The notes under the pieces are model-generated. The model was not told where the DNA came from and did no database searches. It was given only the letters and a program-made list of their open reading frames with translations. This document shows positions 1 through 9,022 of a DNA stretch of 64,000 bases, piece by piece. This DNA is from CAVPLM01 sp963713545 (GTDB lineage Bacteria; Actinomycetota; Thermoleophilia; RBG-16-64-13). Within the stretch, counting starts at the first letter, position 1. Each line of letters starts with the position of its first letter. The DNA lies in contig CAVQME010000009.1 in the NCBI GenBank assembly GCA_963713545.1, positions 1 through 64,000 on the forward strand. Reading direction: 5' to 3'. A program made the translations under genes and the position numbers.

Positions 1-1670
1 TCGAACGTAGCCTGAGCCAGCGGTTCCAGCGGGGCCACATGATGTCGGCCCGGGCATCGACTGCGGCGACGCCTGCGGCCAGGAACAGAAGCATGGGGAT
101 GGTCACTCCCGCCATCTGCCACTGCCAGTCGACGCTGGCATGGACGATCCAGAAGACGATGCCCACGAAGAGCGCCATCTCCCAGCCGTAGGCCGCCGGA
201 TCGTTGCCCCAGCGGGGATTGCAGAACGCGGATTGGCTCCGGGCACCGTGGCGGCGCGGCGGCTTCGGAGCCAGGTCTCTCGAGAGTGTCTCCAACCTGC
301 CGTGCACCGCGGCCACAGCAGTCCTCCCAGAGCGAGCAACATCCCGCCGAACGCGAAGACTCCGCCCACGATCCCGGTCTCGCCCAGCACCTGCAGCTCG
401 AGCGAATGTGCCTGCTGCGATTTCGTAGGCCTCTCGTCCTCAGGAGGTCGTACTGAAACACGAAGTTGTCGGCTCCCACTCCCAGCACGGGGGACGACCT
501 CGAACTCCTGCCAGGCCACTCTCCAGATGTCGACCCTCCCGCTCGAGGAGACGACCGCGAAGCGGGAGTCCCCTCCGGACCCTGGTTTCGACGCGTCTGT
601 CGTATCCTGATCGGTCGTGAACTGCTCCCAGGTCTGAGATATCCACGCGAACGGGCCGCCCACGTCGCTGGTGAGCGTTATCGACCCGTAGACCGCCGCC
701 GCCAGCTACTCCCACCAGGATCACCGTGCCGAAGATAGCCTTCATCGTCCTGCTGACCTGCACCCAGCGCTCGAGCAGGGCCAGGATCATGCCGATGAAG
801 GCGGCGATGATCGACGCTACGAAGAGGGTCCGGGCCCCGACTCCTCCGCCCACCACGTCCGGGCCCTCCAGCCAGTACCGGTTCAGGTGGGGGAACGCGT
901 AGACCATGAGCAGGGCAGGGACGATCAGGTAGAAGAGCGTTCGCAGCCGGGTCGGCGAGACGATGAAGGTCAGCACCAGGGTGATGGCCAGGCTCCATAT
1001 GGCTCCGCGGGACTGAGTCATGATCGCGAGGCCGAGTAGGCCCGTCGCCAAACCGAGCGCGACACCGCGGACGGGAGCTCTCTCCTCCCGTCCGGCCGCC
1101 AGCCACATCAGGGGCCAGAAGGCGACGAGGAACAGAGTGGCCGCGTTGTTGGTGTAGCTCACCGGGTAGGCGAGGCGGTTGTCGATGAAGAGGCCGGCGA
1201 TGCTATCGGCCGACCACAGCCGCCATATGCACACCGCCAGGAGAACGAACGCGGCCCCCATCACGAGATAGCGGAATGCCCTTCTCGCTCTGGCGATCGG
1301 TGAGGTAGAGGAGCGCTAGGGCGAAGACCAGCAGGAAGCCGAACGTGCGCGCCGCTTCAAGCCACACCCGGGTGGTGGAATCTGCCCAGAGGATCGAGAA
1401 AGCCACCCACACCGCGTAAGAGCCGAAGAGAGCCAGGACTGCGAGCGATAGTTGGCGAGGGCGTCGGGGGTAGGCGATGAGAGAGGCCACCACCAGCCCG
1501 AACAAGCCCACGACCAAGCCGACGGGCAGCCACTGGCGGGGAAGATATCCTCCCGAGGAGAAGGCGGACCATAGCCACAGGGCGAACAGTACGGCGAGCG
1601 GTGCCGACCAGTATGTCGCTGTTCGGAGGCGGCTCCCGTCCTCAGGAACGGTGCTGCCCGTTTGACTCAA
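1..1670 (-). CDS. O-antigen ligase/polymerase-like membrane protein (partial 3' end, several frameshifts)
   Basis: Many hydrophobic segments with the signature of Wzy/O-antigen-ligase proteins: SRGAIWS after a TM helix, an outer loop with QAHSLELQVLGETG, and a C-terminal HASVDWQWQ-type segment. The family joins or polymerises lipid-linked glycans at the outer face of the inner membrane. The start is TTG at 1670, overlapping the stop of the upstream gene by TTGA. The frame changes near 1275, 690, 470, 430 and 225. Joining the pieces gives a continuous family-like protein running off the window at base 1 (last visible residues RWLRLRS). Either a decayed gene or a stretch of poor sequence; compensating shifts at 470 and 430 favour sequence error. 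The exact substrate cannot be inferred. Confidence 0.75.
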
Positions 1671-2057
1671 GCCCTACCACCGACCCCGCGGCTGGAGGGA
1701 ATCAGGACTTCTGAGGCCGCGAAAAACGCCGCAAGCGCGATACCGCCTCCCACCAAGACGACCGCTACTATACCGGCGATCATCATCTGGAACCCGGTGA
1801 ACGGGAATTCATCGCGCGTGAGCATGTCGGTCACCAGGTCGTCCAAGGGTTCGGTGACCGAGGAGTTGCCGTACATATGGATGGTGGCGTCGTCCAGATA
1901 GGCCTGCAACTCCTCATCGGTGTAGGTCGCCGTCCAGATTGCCGTCGGCGGCGTAGTCGTTGTAGATGTCCTGCGGCGTGGCCGCAAGAGCTACCGATGT
2001 CATCACAAGCCCGATGACCAGTGCGCCTATTAGAAGAAAGAGCAATCTCTTCAACAT
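1667..2057 (-). CDS. small exported/membrane protein, unknown function (one frameshift)
   Basis: Starts at ATG 2057 behind a strong GGAGG ribosome site. Reads MLKRLLFLLIGALVIGLVM, a signal peptide or TM helix ending near ALAATP, then an acidic region. The open frame stops after NLDGDLHR, but skipping one base near 1925 continues as TYTDEELQAYLDDATIHMYG through a second hydrophobic segment (GIVAVVLVGGGIALAAFFA) to the TGA at 1667. Joined length is about 129 aa. Both halves have coherent composition, so this is one gene with an extra base rather than two. It is coupled to the O-antigen ligase-like gene by a TTGA overlap, which suggests a role in surface-polysaccharide assembly; this is inference. 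No family recognised. Confidence 0.6.
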
Positions 2058-2155
2058 TGAAACCTCCTCGCCCCAAGCAACTCTGTCCATTCGCCCTAGC
2101 GTGAAACAAGTCATACCGAATACACGCTGAAGTCTAAACCAGAGCCGCGGGTTTC

Positions 2156-4086
2156 TCAAGAGGAAGCCTTCCGCAAGGTGCATACTCGGGGACGCATGTC
2201 CATGAGAGCGTCGATCACCTCGCGGCTGTCCCCGTGGTCCTGGGCGAGTCCGATCAGATCGTGCAAGCCGTGCTCGAAATGTTCGCCGTGTCCGTTCACC
2301 GAGACGCCCGGTTTGGCGCAGACGCGCTTGATCAGCGCGTGGCTGGTGGTCACGGCTTCCTCGTAATGATAGACAAGGCGTTCATCGAGCTTCTCGCCCG
2401 GTCGCAGCCCGCAGAACTCCACCCCGATAGCCCGGGTCTGGTCCTCCCAGTAGAAGTCGATCATCCTCTGCGCCAATTCGACGATCGATACCGGCTCGCC
2501 CATCTCGAGAACGAAGGTATTGAGATTGCGCCGTGGGTCGAACCCGTCCTCGTCCAGCATGATGGCCGCCTGGAGGAGGAGCTGCACCGCCTCCTCGATG
2601 AGCATGAAGTAGCGGGTCATCTCCGGGTGGGTGATCACTACCGGCCCACCGTTCTCTATCTGGCTCCTAAAGACCGGGATCACGCTTCCCTGGCTGCCCA
2701 AGACGTTGCCGAACCGAACCGATGCGAAAAGCGTCCCAGGATGACGCTCGGAGAACATGCGCATGATCAACTCGCCCGCCCTCTTGGTGGCCCCCATGAC
2801 GTTGCACGGGTCAACGGCCTTGTCGGTAGAGATGTTGACGAACCTCTCCACCCCGTAGCGGGCCGCCGTTTCGGCCACCAGCAGCGTGCCTTGGACGTTG
2901 TTGAGCACGGCCTCGTCGGGGTTGAGCTCCATCATGGGGACGTGCTTGTACGCGGCGGCGTGGAAGACAAGACGAGGGCGATGAAGGGCGAACAGCTTGT
3001 CCAGCTTGCGTTTCTCGAGGATGTTCGCGGGGCAGAGCACGTAACGCCTGTACCCCATGTTCTGGAGACGCTCGTGGAGATCGTAGAGCGATGACTCGTC
3101 GTGGTCGACCAAAATGAGGCGTCCGGGGTCGAAACGGGCGATCTGCCTGCAGAGCTCCGAGCCGATGGACCCTCCGGCGCCGGTCACGAGGACCGTGCGA
3201 CCCTGGATGAAGTCCGAAATGGCGCCCACATCGGTCTCGTATCTTGGGCCGGCCCAAAAGGTCCTTGATATCGAGGTCGCGGGCGTCGCAGAGGCTGACG
3301 GTGCCCGAGACCAGATCGGCCAGGCTGGGCAGGATCTTGATGGGTACGCCCGCCGGCTTGCAGATCCGGTAGATGCGGGCGATTTGTTCCGGAGAGGCGG
3401 AGGGGATAGCCACAATGATCTGCGTGGCCTCTAGCTTGTGCGCCAACTCGGGGACGTCCGTGACTGAGCCCAGTACTGGGAAACCCTGGATCGTCATATT
3501 CCTGAGTCGGGGATTGTCGTCCGCCAAGCCGACCACGCTTATGTCGAGCGACGGCGTGCGCTGGATCTCGCGGATGAGCATGTCGGCAGCCTGTCCGGCT
3601 CCCACCAGGAGGACGCGCTCTGTGGCGTGCCCGTTCCTGCTCCTGTTGCTGGTCTCGTAGAGCACGCGGCGAGTGAAGCGGAGGCCGATCATGCATATGA
3701 TGGTCACCAGGCCTCCGCCTATCACCACCGAGCGGGGGATCAGATAGGTAGAGTCGTTGCCCAAAAGGGGCCAGATCACAACGACGATGAATAGGGCGGC
3801 TACGGAGAGCATACCTGCCTGTCCCACCCTCACGGCCTGGGCGAGGCTCATGTAGCGGCTCATGATGGTGTAGACGCCGGTCAGCCAGTTGACGACAAGA
3901 TGCACGATTACGGCGATAGCCGCAAAGATGGCGAAATCCGCAGTCCACTGCTGCCAGTCGACTACAGTCCCCGCGTAGCGGAAGTTGAGCACCGCGTAGT
4001 ACGCTACCAGGATCAGCCGCCACGTCCACGGCCATGGCCTGCAGGTGCCGCGTACGCACGCGGGCGAATGGACTAGTCCCCATCAC
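2156..4086 (-). CDS. polysaccharide biosynthesis protein, CapD/WbpM-type membrane nucleotide-sugar 4,6-dehydratase (two frameshifts)
   Basis: Long form of the family. N-terminal TM helices (about residues 15-110) are followed by a first Rossmann domain (VLLVGAGQAADML) and a C-terminal SDR dehydratase domain with TGAGGSIGSE, FHAAAYKHVPMME and the active-site stretch STDKAVDP..NVMGATKR. In that stretch Met replaces the usual Tyr, as is normal for WbpM/PglF-type UDP-GlcNAc C6-dehydratases. It would make a 4-keto-6-deoxy sugar nucleotide at the membrane for capsule or O-glycan. The frame moves by one base near 4010 (VDVAA to ILVAYYAVL) and near 3245 (LLGRPK to YETDVGA). Removing one base at each gives about 642 aa, a normal family length. 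Start is GTG 4086 or ATG 4083. Confidence 0.85.
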
Positions 4087-4152
4087 TGATCCTCATAGCG
4101 GGCAGACGACCTCCCGAAAAACGGGGCTAGTTCTATGTGTCTACAGTGTCCC

Positions 4153-4180
4153 ATTGTATACCCCATGTCGACCGGGACAA
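4153..4180 (-). promoter_or_regulatory. probable sigma-70-type promoter for the CapD-like gene
   Basis: On the minus strand TTGTCC and TACAAT are separated by 16 bases, about 70 bases upstream of the CapD-like start. The surrounding sequence is AT-richer than the coding DNA. Confidence 0.45.
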
Positions 4181-4408
4181 AACCCGTTCGACACCCTTTC
4201 TACGCCCATTGAATCATGTTTTTCGCTGTAGAGCAATTCGGAGCGCTTCTAGTGTCTTACAATTTGCGCAAGAGTAGAACTCGTTATCTTCCCCAGGCGT
4301 CACACTTTTTCGTGCTCGCGCTGCACGTCAACTATCGGCAGCATCCACCCGTGACTGAATCCCTCAGGTCACCTTTCTTGGAATCAATGGCAGTCGAGGG
4401 CGGGTCAT

Positions 4409-4437
4409 TTGACAGGGCGGCGACCGACACGTACCTT
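4409..4437 (+). promoter_or_regulatory. promoter for zinc-ribbon/DUF4282 gene
   Basis: Consensus -35 TTGACA (4409-4414), 17-base spacer, -10 TACCTT (4432-4437). Transcription would start near 4444, giving a leader of roughly 87 bases before the GTG at 4531. Confidence 0.55.
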
Positions 4438-4530
4438 GGAAGGCGGAGCCGGTGGTGATCCCTCCACGGGGCGTTCCGAGGCGGGCGGCCCCGAGCGACC
4501 GAAACGTAGAAACTGCGGAGAGGAGGCGAC

Positions 4531-5142
4531 GTGGCTGATGTAGGGAACACCTGTGCCAACTGCGGCCACACACAGGCGACAGGTGACTTCTGCGAGAGCT
4601 GTGGCACTCGAATGCCGATGGTGCCGGCAGCAGGGCCCGTGATTCAGGCGGCAGCGCCTGTGGCGGGGGCGCCCGTCCCTGCCGGGGCCGCTGCCGCGGC
4701 GACCGGGGCGGCTGCGGCTGGGGCTGCCGCCCAGACCGTCCCTGTGGCTACGCCGCCCGCGGGCAGCCCGCCGTCCCCGCCCTCTTCGCCTCCGCCCCCT
4801 CCACCGCCGTATGCGGCCCAGGCCCAATACAGTGCTCCCCCGCCCAGCGCTCGGGGACGCAGCTTCTGGAACCGCCTCTTCGACTTCTCTTTCGAGGAGT
4901 TCATCACACCGAGCATCATCAAAGCGCTCTTCATCATCGCCATGGTCGTGATCGGGTTGAGCGTGCTGGGGATGATCATCGCCGGGTTCACCGGCTACGG
5001 AGCCATGGGGATCTTCTGGCTGATCGGCGCGTTGATCTGGGGCTTCATCGCTCTCTTGTTCGCCCGGGTCGGACTGGAACTGGTCATCATCTTCTTCCGG
5101 ATCAAGGACGACACCGAAGATATGGCCAGCAAGAAGCGCTGA
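4531..5142 (+). CDS. zinc-ribbon, Pro/Ala-rich linker, DUF4282 membrane protein
   Basis: GTG start with AGGAGG nine bases upstream. 203 aa. An N-terminal zinc ribbon is formed by CANCGHTQATGDFCESC (residues 8-24). It is followed by a long Ala/Pro linker with a PPPPPPP run (about 30-105). The C-terminal DUF4282-like domain has two TM helices (about 132-158 and 162-190) and the acidic/Lys tail RIKDDTEDMASKKR. DUF4282 proteins are small membrane proteins of unknown function; the zinc ribbon probably mediates a protein contact. It is monocistronic: its own promoter lies upstream and a strong hairpin follows. Compare the separate four-TM protein at 40769-41511, which carries the same kind of zinc ribbon at its C-terminus. 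Confidence 0.8.
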   Translation: MADVGNTCANCGHTQATGDFCESCGTRMPMVPAAGPVIQAAAPVAGAPVPAGAAAAATGAAAAGAAAQTVPVATPPAGSPPSPPSSPPPPPPPYAAQAQYSAPPPSARGRSFWNRLFDFSFEEFITPSIIKALFIIAMVVIGLSVLGMIIAGFTGYGAMGIFWLIGALIWGFIALLFARVGLELVIIFFRIKDDTEDMASKKR

Positions 5143-5191
5143 ATCAGGGCACGCCCGGCCTCCGGGCGGTTCCCCGCGACGGACTGCTAAC

Positions 5192-5219
5192 GGAAGGCCG
5201 CCCCTCGGGGCGGCCTTCC
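5192..5219. terminator. hairpin terminator between convergent genes
   Basis: Perfect 13-base stem, GGAAGGCCGCCCC paired with GGGGCGGCCTTCC around a TC loop. It lies 50 bases after the DUF4282 gene and 18 bases from the stop of the convergent gene at 5237. No long T tract, so it is probably bidirectional and relies on stem strength. Confidence 0.75.
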
Positions 5220-5236
5220 CTGGCTAACATGCGATT

Positions 5237-5479
5237 CTACTCTCGAGCCAGGAAGACACCCTGCGTGCGCTGGATCACTCTCACTCCGTCGATGCCCTCT
5301 GCTTCGAGCACCTTCCGCAGTCCCTGTACCAAGGTCACCGGCTTACGGTCGGTGCCGAGGACAGCCACGCTCTTCTCGCCACTCTCTAGGAAGTCGGCGA
5401 TGATCTCCGCGTAGAAACCCGACCTCTGTCTGGTGGGTACGGGCTGGGGGATCAATTCATACCCTTTGCCTTTGGCCAT
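5237..5479 (-). CDS. small conserved-looking protein, unknown function
   Basis: 80 aa starting MAKGKGYELIPQP at ATG 5479. The body looks folded: a helix (YAEIIADFLESGEKSVAVL) followed by beta/alpha elements (GLRKVLEAEGIDGVRVIQR). GGAAGAGAG lies upstream as a weak ribosome site, and the 5' region is AT-rich, as expected for a promoter. No catalytic motif and no signal peptide. Basic N-terminus with acidic middle. I do not recognise the family; it stands alone between two intergenic hairpins. Confidence 0.55.
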   Translation of the reverse strand: MAKGKGYELIPQPVPTRQRSGFYAEIIADFLESGEKSVAVLGTDRKPVTLVQGLRKVLEAEGIDGVRVIQRTQGVFLARE

Positions 5480-5713
5480 GGACCGACTCTCTTCCGTGGA
5501 TATACAGACTATGCATAAACCACAATAACACGTAACCCATAATTAAGAAACTACGTCGTGGCCCAAACGATGAAACTCGTTCTTAAACGAAGCTTGGTCC
5601 GGGGTGGTTCGCGCCAAAGACTCAAGTCTACGGATTGGACGTGACCAAGAAGATGGTCGACGGACGATTCGCGCCAGGGGCCTCTCGCCAGGGATCCCTG
5701 GCGCTACCCGGGA
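5480..5713. other. AT-rich/repeat-containing intergenic region
   Basis: 234 bases downstream of ugd and upstream of the 80-aa gene. The part near 5500-5580 is AT-rich and probably carries the small gene's promoter. TTCGCGCCA occurs twice exactly 60 bases apart (5608-5616 and 5668-5676). CGCCAGGGATCCCTGGCG at 5686-5703 is an 18-base perfect palindrome just after the ugd stop and may help terminate ugd transcription, although no T run follows. Confidence 0.4.
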
Positions 5714-7012
5714 TCAATGCTGAGCAGGTGTTCTTGTCCCCACACCCTCGTAGGTGAATCCGAGCGCCGTGAGCGCTGCGTGATCCAGGGCGTTGCGCCC
5801 GTCGATGACGATCGGTCGGGCCATGGTCTTCTTGGCGGCTCCCCAGTCGAGCTCGATGAATTCATCCCACTCGGTGACGAGGACACAGGCGTCCGCGTTC
5901 TCCAGGGCGGCCATCGCGGAGTCGGCGTATTCCATGGTGGGGAGCATGGCGCGCATGTTCTCCGCAGCCACGGGGTCGTAGCCGACAACGCTGGCGCCTT
6001 CGGCGAGGAGCCGCCCGGCGAGGACTATCGAGGAAGCCTGGCGGATGTCGTCGGTATTGGGCTTGAAGGCCAGGCCGAGCAAAGCGATGCGTTTCCCGCG
6101 TAGCTCGTCTCCCAGATGGCGCTTGAGCTTGCCGATCACCCTCCGCTTCTGAAGCTCGTTGACCTCGATGACCGCGTTTAGCAACTGGAAGTGGTAGCCC
6201 GAGTTGCCCGCGATCTGCTTGAGGGCGGACACGTCCTTGGGGAAGCAACTGCCCCCATAGCCGATGCCGGCCTGCAGGAAGTGCGGCCCGATGCGGCGGT
6301 CCATACCCATGCCCCGGGCCACGACGGTCACGTCGGCGCCGGTCGCCTCGCACACGTTGGCGATCTCGTTGATGAAGCTGATCTTGGTGGCGAGGAAGGC
6401 GTTGGACGCGTACTTGATCATCTCGGCGGAGGCCACGTCGGTGGTGAGGACGGGGCAGTCGATGCCCCGATAGAGGCCCGCTACTCGCTCAGCGATGCCG
6501 CGCTCGTCCGCTCCCACTACCACGCGGTCGGGCTGCATGAAGTCTGCTATGGCCGTGCCCTCGCGGAGGAACTCCGGGTTGGAGGCGTAGCTGATGTGCC
6601 GGTAGCCCCGCTGGGCCAGCTCCGCCTGCACGAGCGCTCCTGTGCCCACGGGGACTGTGGACTTGGTGATGAGGATGTGCTCGCCCTCATCGGGGGGGAG
6701 GTTGTCGACGGCCTGCCAGATACGGGAAAGGTCGGCGTCGCCGGAGTAGGTGGGGGGAGTATCAACGCAGATGAATATGAACTCGCTGGTCTTGTAGGCG
6801 TATGCCGGATCGGCGGTGAACTGGACTCGGTCCCGGTTGGCGGCTATGAGCTCGGCCAGGCCAGGCTCATAGATGGGGACCCCACCCGACTCGAGCAGGT
6901 GGATCTTGTCGGCGTCGACGTCCATGGCCACGACTTCGTGACCCAACTCCGCCATACAGGCGGCCGTGACCAACCCCACGTAACCCGCGCCGACCACCGT
7001 CAACCTGCTCAC
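5714..7012 (-). CDS. ugd: UDP-glucose 6-dehydrogenase
   Basis: 432 aa. Oxidises UDP-glucose twice with NAD to UDP-glucuronate, a precursor for capsule and other surface glycans. The N-terminal Rossmann domain has VVGAGYVGL (residues 5-13); the central helix has MIKYASNAFLATKISFINE; the catalytic Cys lies in GYGGSCFPKDV (about residue 260). The C-terminal UDP-binding domain has ALLGLAFKPNTDDIR. Full family length with no lesions. GTG start with GAGGAGG seven to ten bases upstream. It lies close to the CapD-like and O-antigen-ligase-like genes, consistent with one polysaccharide locus, but is separated from them by two other genes and a terminator. Confidence 0.95.
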   Translation of the reverse strand: MSRLTVVGAGYVGLVTAACMAELGHEVVAMDVDADKIHLLESGGVPIYEPGLAELIAANRDRVQFTADPAYAYKTSEFIFICVDTPPTYSGDADLSRIWQAVDNLPPDEGEHILITKSTVPVGTGALVQAELAQRGYRHISYASNPEFLREGTAIADFMQPDRVVVGADERGIAERVAGLYRGIDCPVLTTDVASAEMIKYASNAFLATKISFINEIANVCEATGADVTVVARGMGMDRRIGPHFLQAGIGYGGSCFPKDVSALKQIAGNSGYHFQLLNAVIEVNELQKRRVIGKLKRHLGDELRGKRIALLGLAFKPNTDDIRQASSIVLAGRLLAEGASVVGYDPVAAENMRAMLPTMEYADSAMAALENADACVLVTEWDEFIELDWGAAKKTMARPIVIDGRNALDHAALTALGFTYEGVGTRTPAQH

Positions 7013-7172
7013 GTAGTGGACCTCCTCATGGTATGAACCGACGGTTCGAACGTGGCGCCGGCCACGGCCGCGCCACCGCGGTCTGTGCCGGCGAAGGCCA
7101 CACCCCCGCGGTCCGCGCCGACTCGTTCCGCATATCGCTCTGGCTGGGCCAACAGTCTAGCTCACTCCCACG

Positions 7173-8315
7173 CTAGCTTATCCCCAGATAACTCAGGATG
7201 GCTCGGGCGAGCGCTTTGACGATCTTGTCCTGATATGCGCCGGTGGCCAGCAGCTTGTCCTCGGCGGGATTGGTCATGAAGCCGATCTCGGGGATGATGG
7301 CCGGTACGTCGGACCAGTTGAAGCCGGTCATGTCGTCTCTGGCATCGATGCCCCGATCCTTGGCGCCGGTGGCGGCGACGAGCTCTTTCTGGGCCAGTTG
7401 GGCCGCCTTCTTGGAAGACGCAGCGATGTCGTCGGTCCAGCCCTCGATCGAGGCTGGGTAGAGCACGTGGATGCCGTGGACGTCGGGGTTGTCGGAACCA
7501 TCGGCGTGCACGCGGACGAAGAGATCGGCGCCGGCCTCGTTGGCGATCTGGGCCCGCTCGATGTTGGAGATGTTCACGTCCTGCTTGGTGCGGGTCATTA
7601 CTACTTTCACGCCGGCGGCCTCGAGCTTGTCCCGGAGCTTGAGCCCCATTGCAAGGACCAGCTCGCTCTCGGGGATGCCGGTGACGGTTCCGGCTGTCCC
7701 GCTGCTGACCTTCGCCTTCTTCTCGCTGGAACCCGGGCCGACCGGCTCGAGGCTGGAATCACCCTTGGCCTGGTGGCCGGGGTCTATCACCACGACCTTC
7801 TTGCTGCTCCCCGCTGCAGCCGGGGGCGGGGGCGGGGCGGCTGAGGTAGTAGTGGTGGTCTTCTTCGTGGTCGTGGTTCGAGCCGCAGTGGTGGTCGTTC
7901 GCTTGGTGCTGGTCGTCCGGGCGGATGTGGTCGTGCTGGCAGAGGTGTTGGTTTCGCTTGGAGTCGTCGTGGGGCCGGTGGTGGGGGGGCCGGTGCTCGC
8001 GGTGGCGGCTGCGCCGGAGGTGGAGCCGCCACCGCTCGAGCCCGTGGTGCCTGTGGCCGTGGTCGTCGAGGCCCCGCCGGTCGTCTGGGTCCCGTCGCTA
8101 CCAGCGACAACCGTTGAATCGGCGCCGGAGCTCCTGGAGCCGTCGCTCCGCAGAGCGCCAACGGACAACGCGGTCGCCGCCGCGATTATGAGGACGAATA
8201 CGGCCCCGCCCAGGACGGCCAGAACTAGGCGCCGCCTCTTGCGTCGCGCCCGTTCGGTCTCGAAGCGGTGGATAAGCTCCCGGGTATCTTGGTCGCGATC
8301 GGGCGGGCGGTTCAT
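7173..8315 (-). CDS. membrane-anchored N-acetylmuramoyl-L-alanine amidase (Amidase_3)
   Basis: 380 aa. Cleaves the amide between MurNAc and the stem peptide of peptidoglycan. A basic cytoplasmic stretch (ERARRKRRR) is followed by one TM helix (about 31-57), a long Thr/Ser/Gly linker (about 65-165), then an Amidase_3 domain. Zinc ligands are visible as the His in VVVIDPGH, the Glu of GIPESE and the His in FVRVHADG; the catalytic Glu is in PEIGFMTN. The start is ATG 8315, not the upstream in-frame GTG/ATG codons, because it overlaps the stop of the preceding gene as ATGA (8312-8315), implying translational coupling. The Thr-rich linker probably spans the wall. Confidence 0.9.
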   Translation of the reverse strand: MNRPPDRDQDTRELIHRFETERARRKRRRLVLAVLGGAVFVLIIAAATALSVGALRSDGSRSSGADSTVVAGSDGTQTTGGASTTTATGTTGSSGGGSTSGAAATASTGPPTTGPTTTPSETNTSASTTTSARTTSTKRTTTTAARTTTTKKTTTTTSAAPPPPPAAAGSSKKVVVIDPGHQAKGDSSLEPVGPGSSEKKAKVSSGTAGTVTGIPESELVLAMGLKLRDKLEAAGVKVVMTRTKQDVNISNIERAQIANEAGADLFVRVHADGSDNPDVHGIHVLYPASIEGWTDDIAASSKKAAQLAQKELVAATGAKDRGIDARDDMTGFNWSDVPAIIPEIGFMTNPAEDKLLATGAYQDKIVKALARAILSYLGIS

Positions 8316-8914
8316 ATCCCCGGCTCCCGGGTAGGCTCCTGGGCGGGTGGGGGGGCAGGCGCCGAGCTCTGCGCCGGGGCCGATGGCGTCGAAGCCGGGG
8401 CCGAGGGCGCCAGCGGATGCGCGGGTCCCTCGCCCGCTTGCCGCGAGGCCAACGCCTCCCGGACCGAGGCAAGCGCCTCCAGCGCCGACTCGGCGTACCG
8501 CACTCCTTCGCTCCACTCTTCGTTCATGAGCCTCCAGCCGCCCAGGATCACGACCGGCCGCCCGATCTTGGCGGCCAGTCCGATCTCAGAAAGGGTGCCG
8601 TAGCCACCCCCGATGGCTATCACGGCATCACCGGAGCTGACCACGGCCAGGTTGCGGGCGTGTCCTATGCCGGTGGTGACCACGTGTTCGATATAGGGAT
8701 TGGCGAGGGCGCGATCGTGCCCGGGGAGGATGCCGATCGTCGTGCCGCCGGCCACCCTCGCGCCCCGAGCCGCGGCCTCCATGATCCCGGCCAGCCCGCC
8801 GCACACCAGCGTGGCCCCCTCTCGGGCGACCAGCCGGCCCACCTCTTCTGCCAACTCATACTCGGCCGGCCCGCAGCTTCCGCCGCCGACCACCGAGATG
8901 TATTTGGGCTTCAT
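8312..8914 (-). CDS. TIGR00725/LOG-like Rossmann protein with Pro/Ala-rich tail
   Basis: 200 aa. Residues 1-155 form a Rossmann fold with GGGSCGP near the N-terminus, VCGGLAGIMEAAARGA and the GGGYGTLSEIGLA loop, the LOG/TIGR00725 counterpart of PGGxGTxxE. LOG proteins can be phosphoribohydrolases, but this branch is uncharacterised and the canonical motif is altered, so no activity is claimed. Residues 160-200 are low-complexity Ala/Pro, probably unfolded. The stop overlaps the amidase start by ATGA, so the two proteins are made together. That hints at a link between this nucleotide-binding-fold protein and wall metabolism, which is inference only. Confidence 0.75.
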   Translation of the reverse strand: MKPKYISVVGGGSCGPAEYELAEEVGRLVAREGATLVCGGLAGIMEAAARGARVAGGTTIGILPGHDRALANPYIEHVVTTGIGHARNLAVVSSGDAVIAIGGGYGTLSEIGLAAKIGRPVVILGGWRLMNEEWSEGVRYAESALEALASVREALASRQAGEGPAHPLAPSAPASTPSAPAQSSAPAPPPAQEPTREPGI

Positions 8915-9022
8915 GCGGCTAGGATAGCACCGCGGGTAGCACCGCCTCGAAGAATGGTCCCGGCTTCGGAGCGCGGCCCTCGGTTGTGTGTATCGTCTTG
9001 ACCTCAGAGCATTGACCTGGCC

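Larger units (their letters stand above)
4087..4530. other. non-coding divergent intergenic region
   Basis: 444 bases between the divergent CapD-like and zinc-ribbon genes. I see a promoter for each direction (4153-4180 minus, 4409-4437 plus) and a relatively AT-rich core at 4200-4330. An 80-codon plus-strand frame at 4216-4458 lacks a ribosome site and recognisable composition and is not called. No RNA gene or repeat is recognised. Confidence 0.6.

Noticed and set aside
4216..4458. 80-codon plus-strand ORF in the divergent intergenic region
   Set aside because: No ribosome site, no domain, and it overlaps the promoter of the next gene.
7830..8130. Short GAC/CAC-rich repeats resembling a CRISPR or tandem array
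   Set aside because: They encode the Thr/Ser linker of the amidase; units are irregular and have no spacers.
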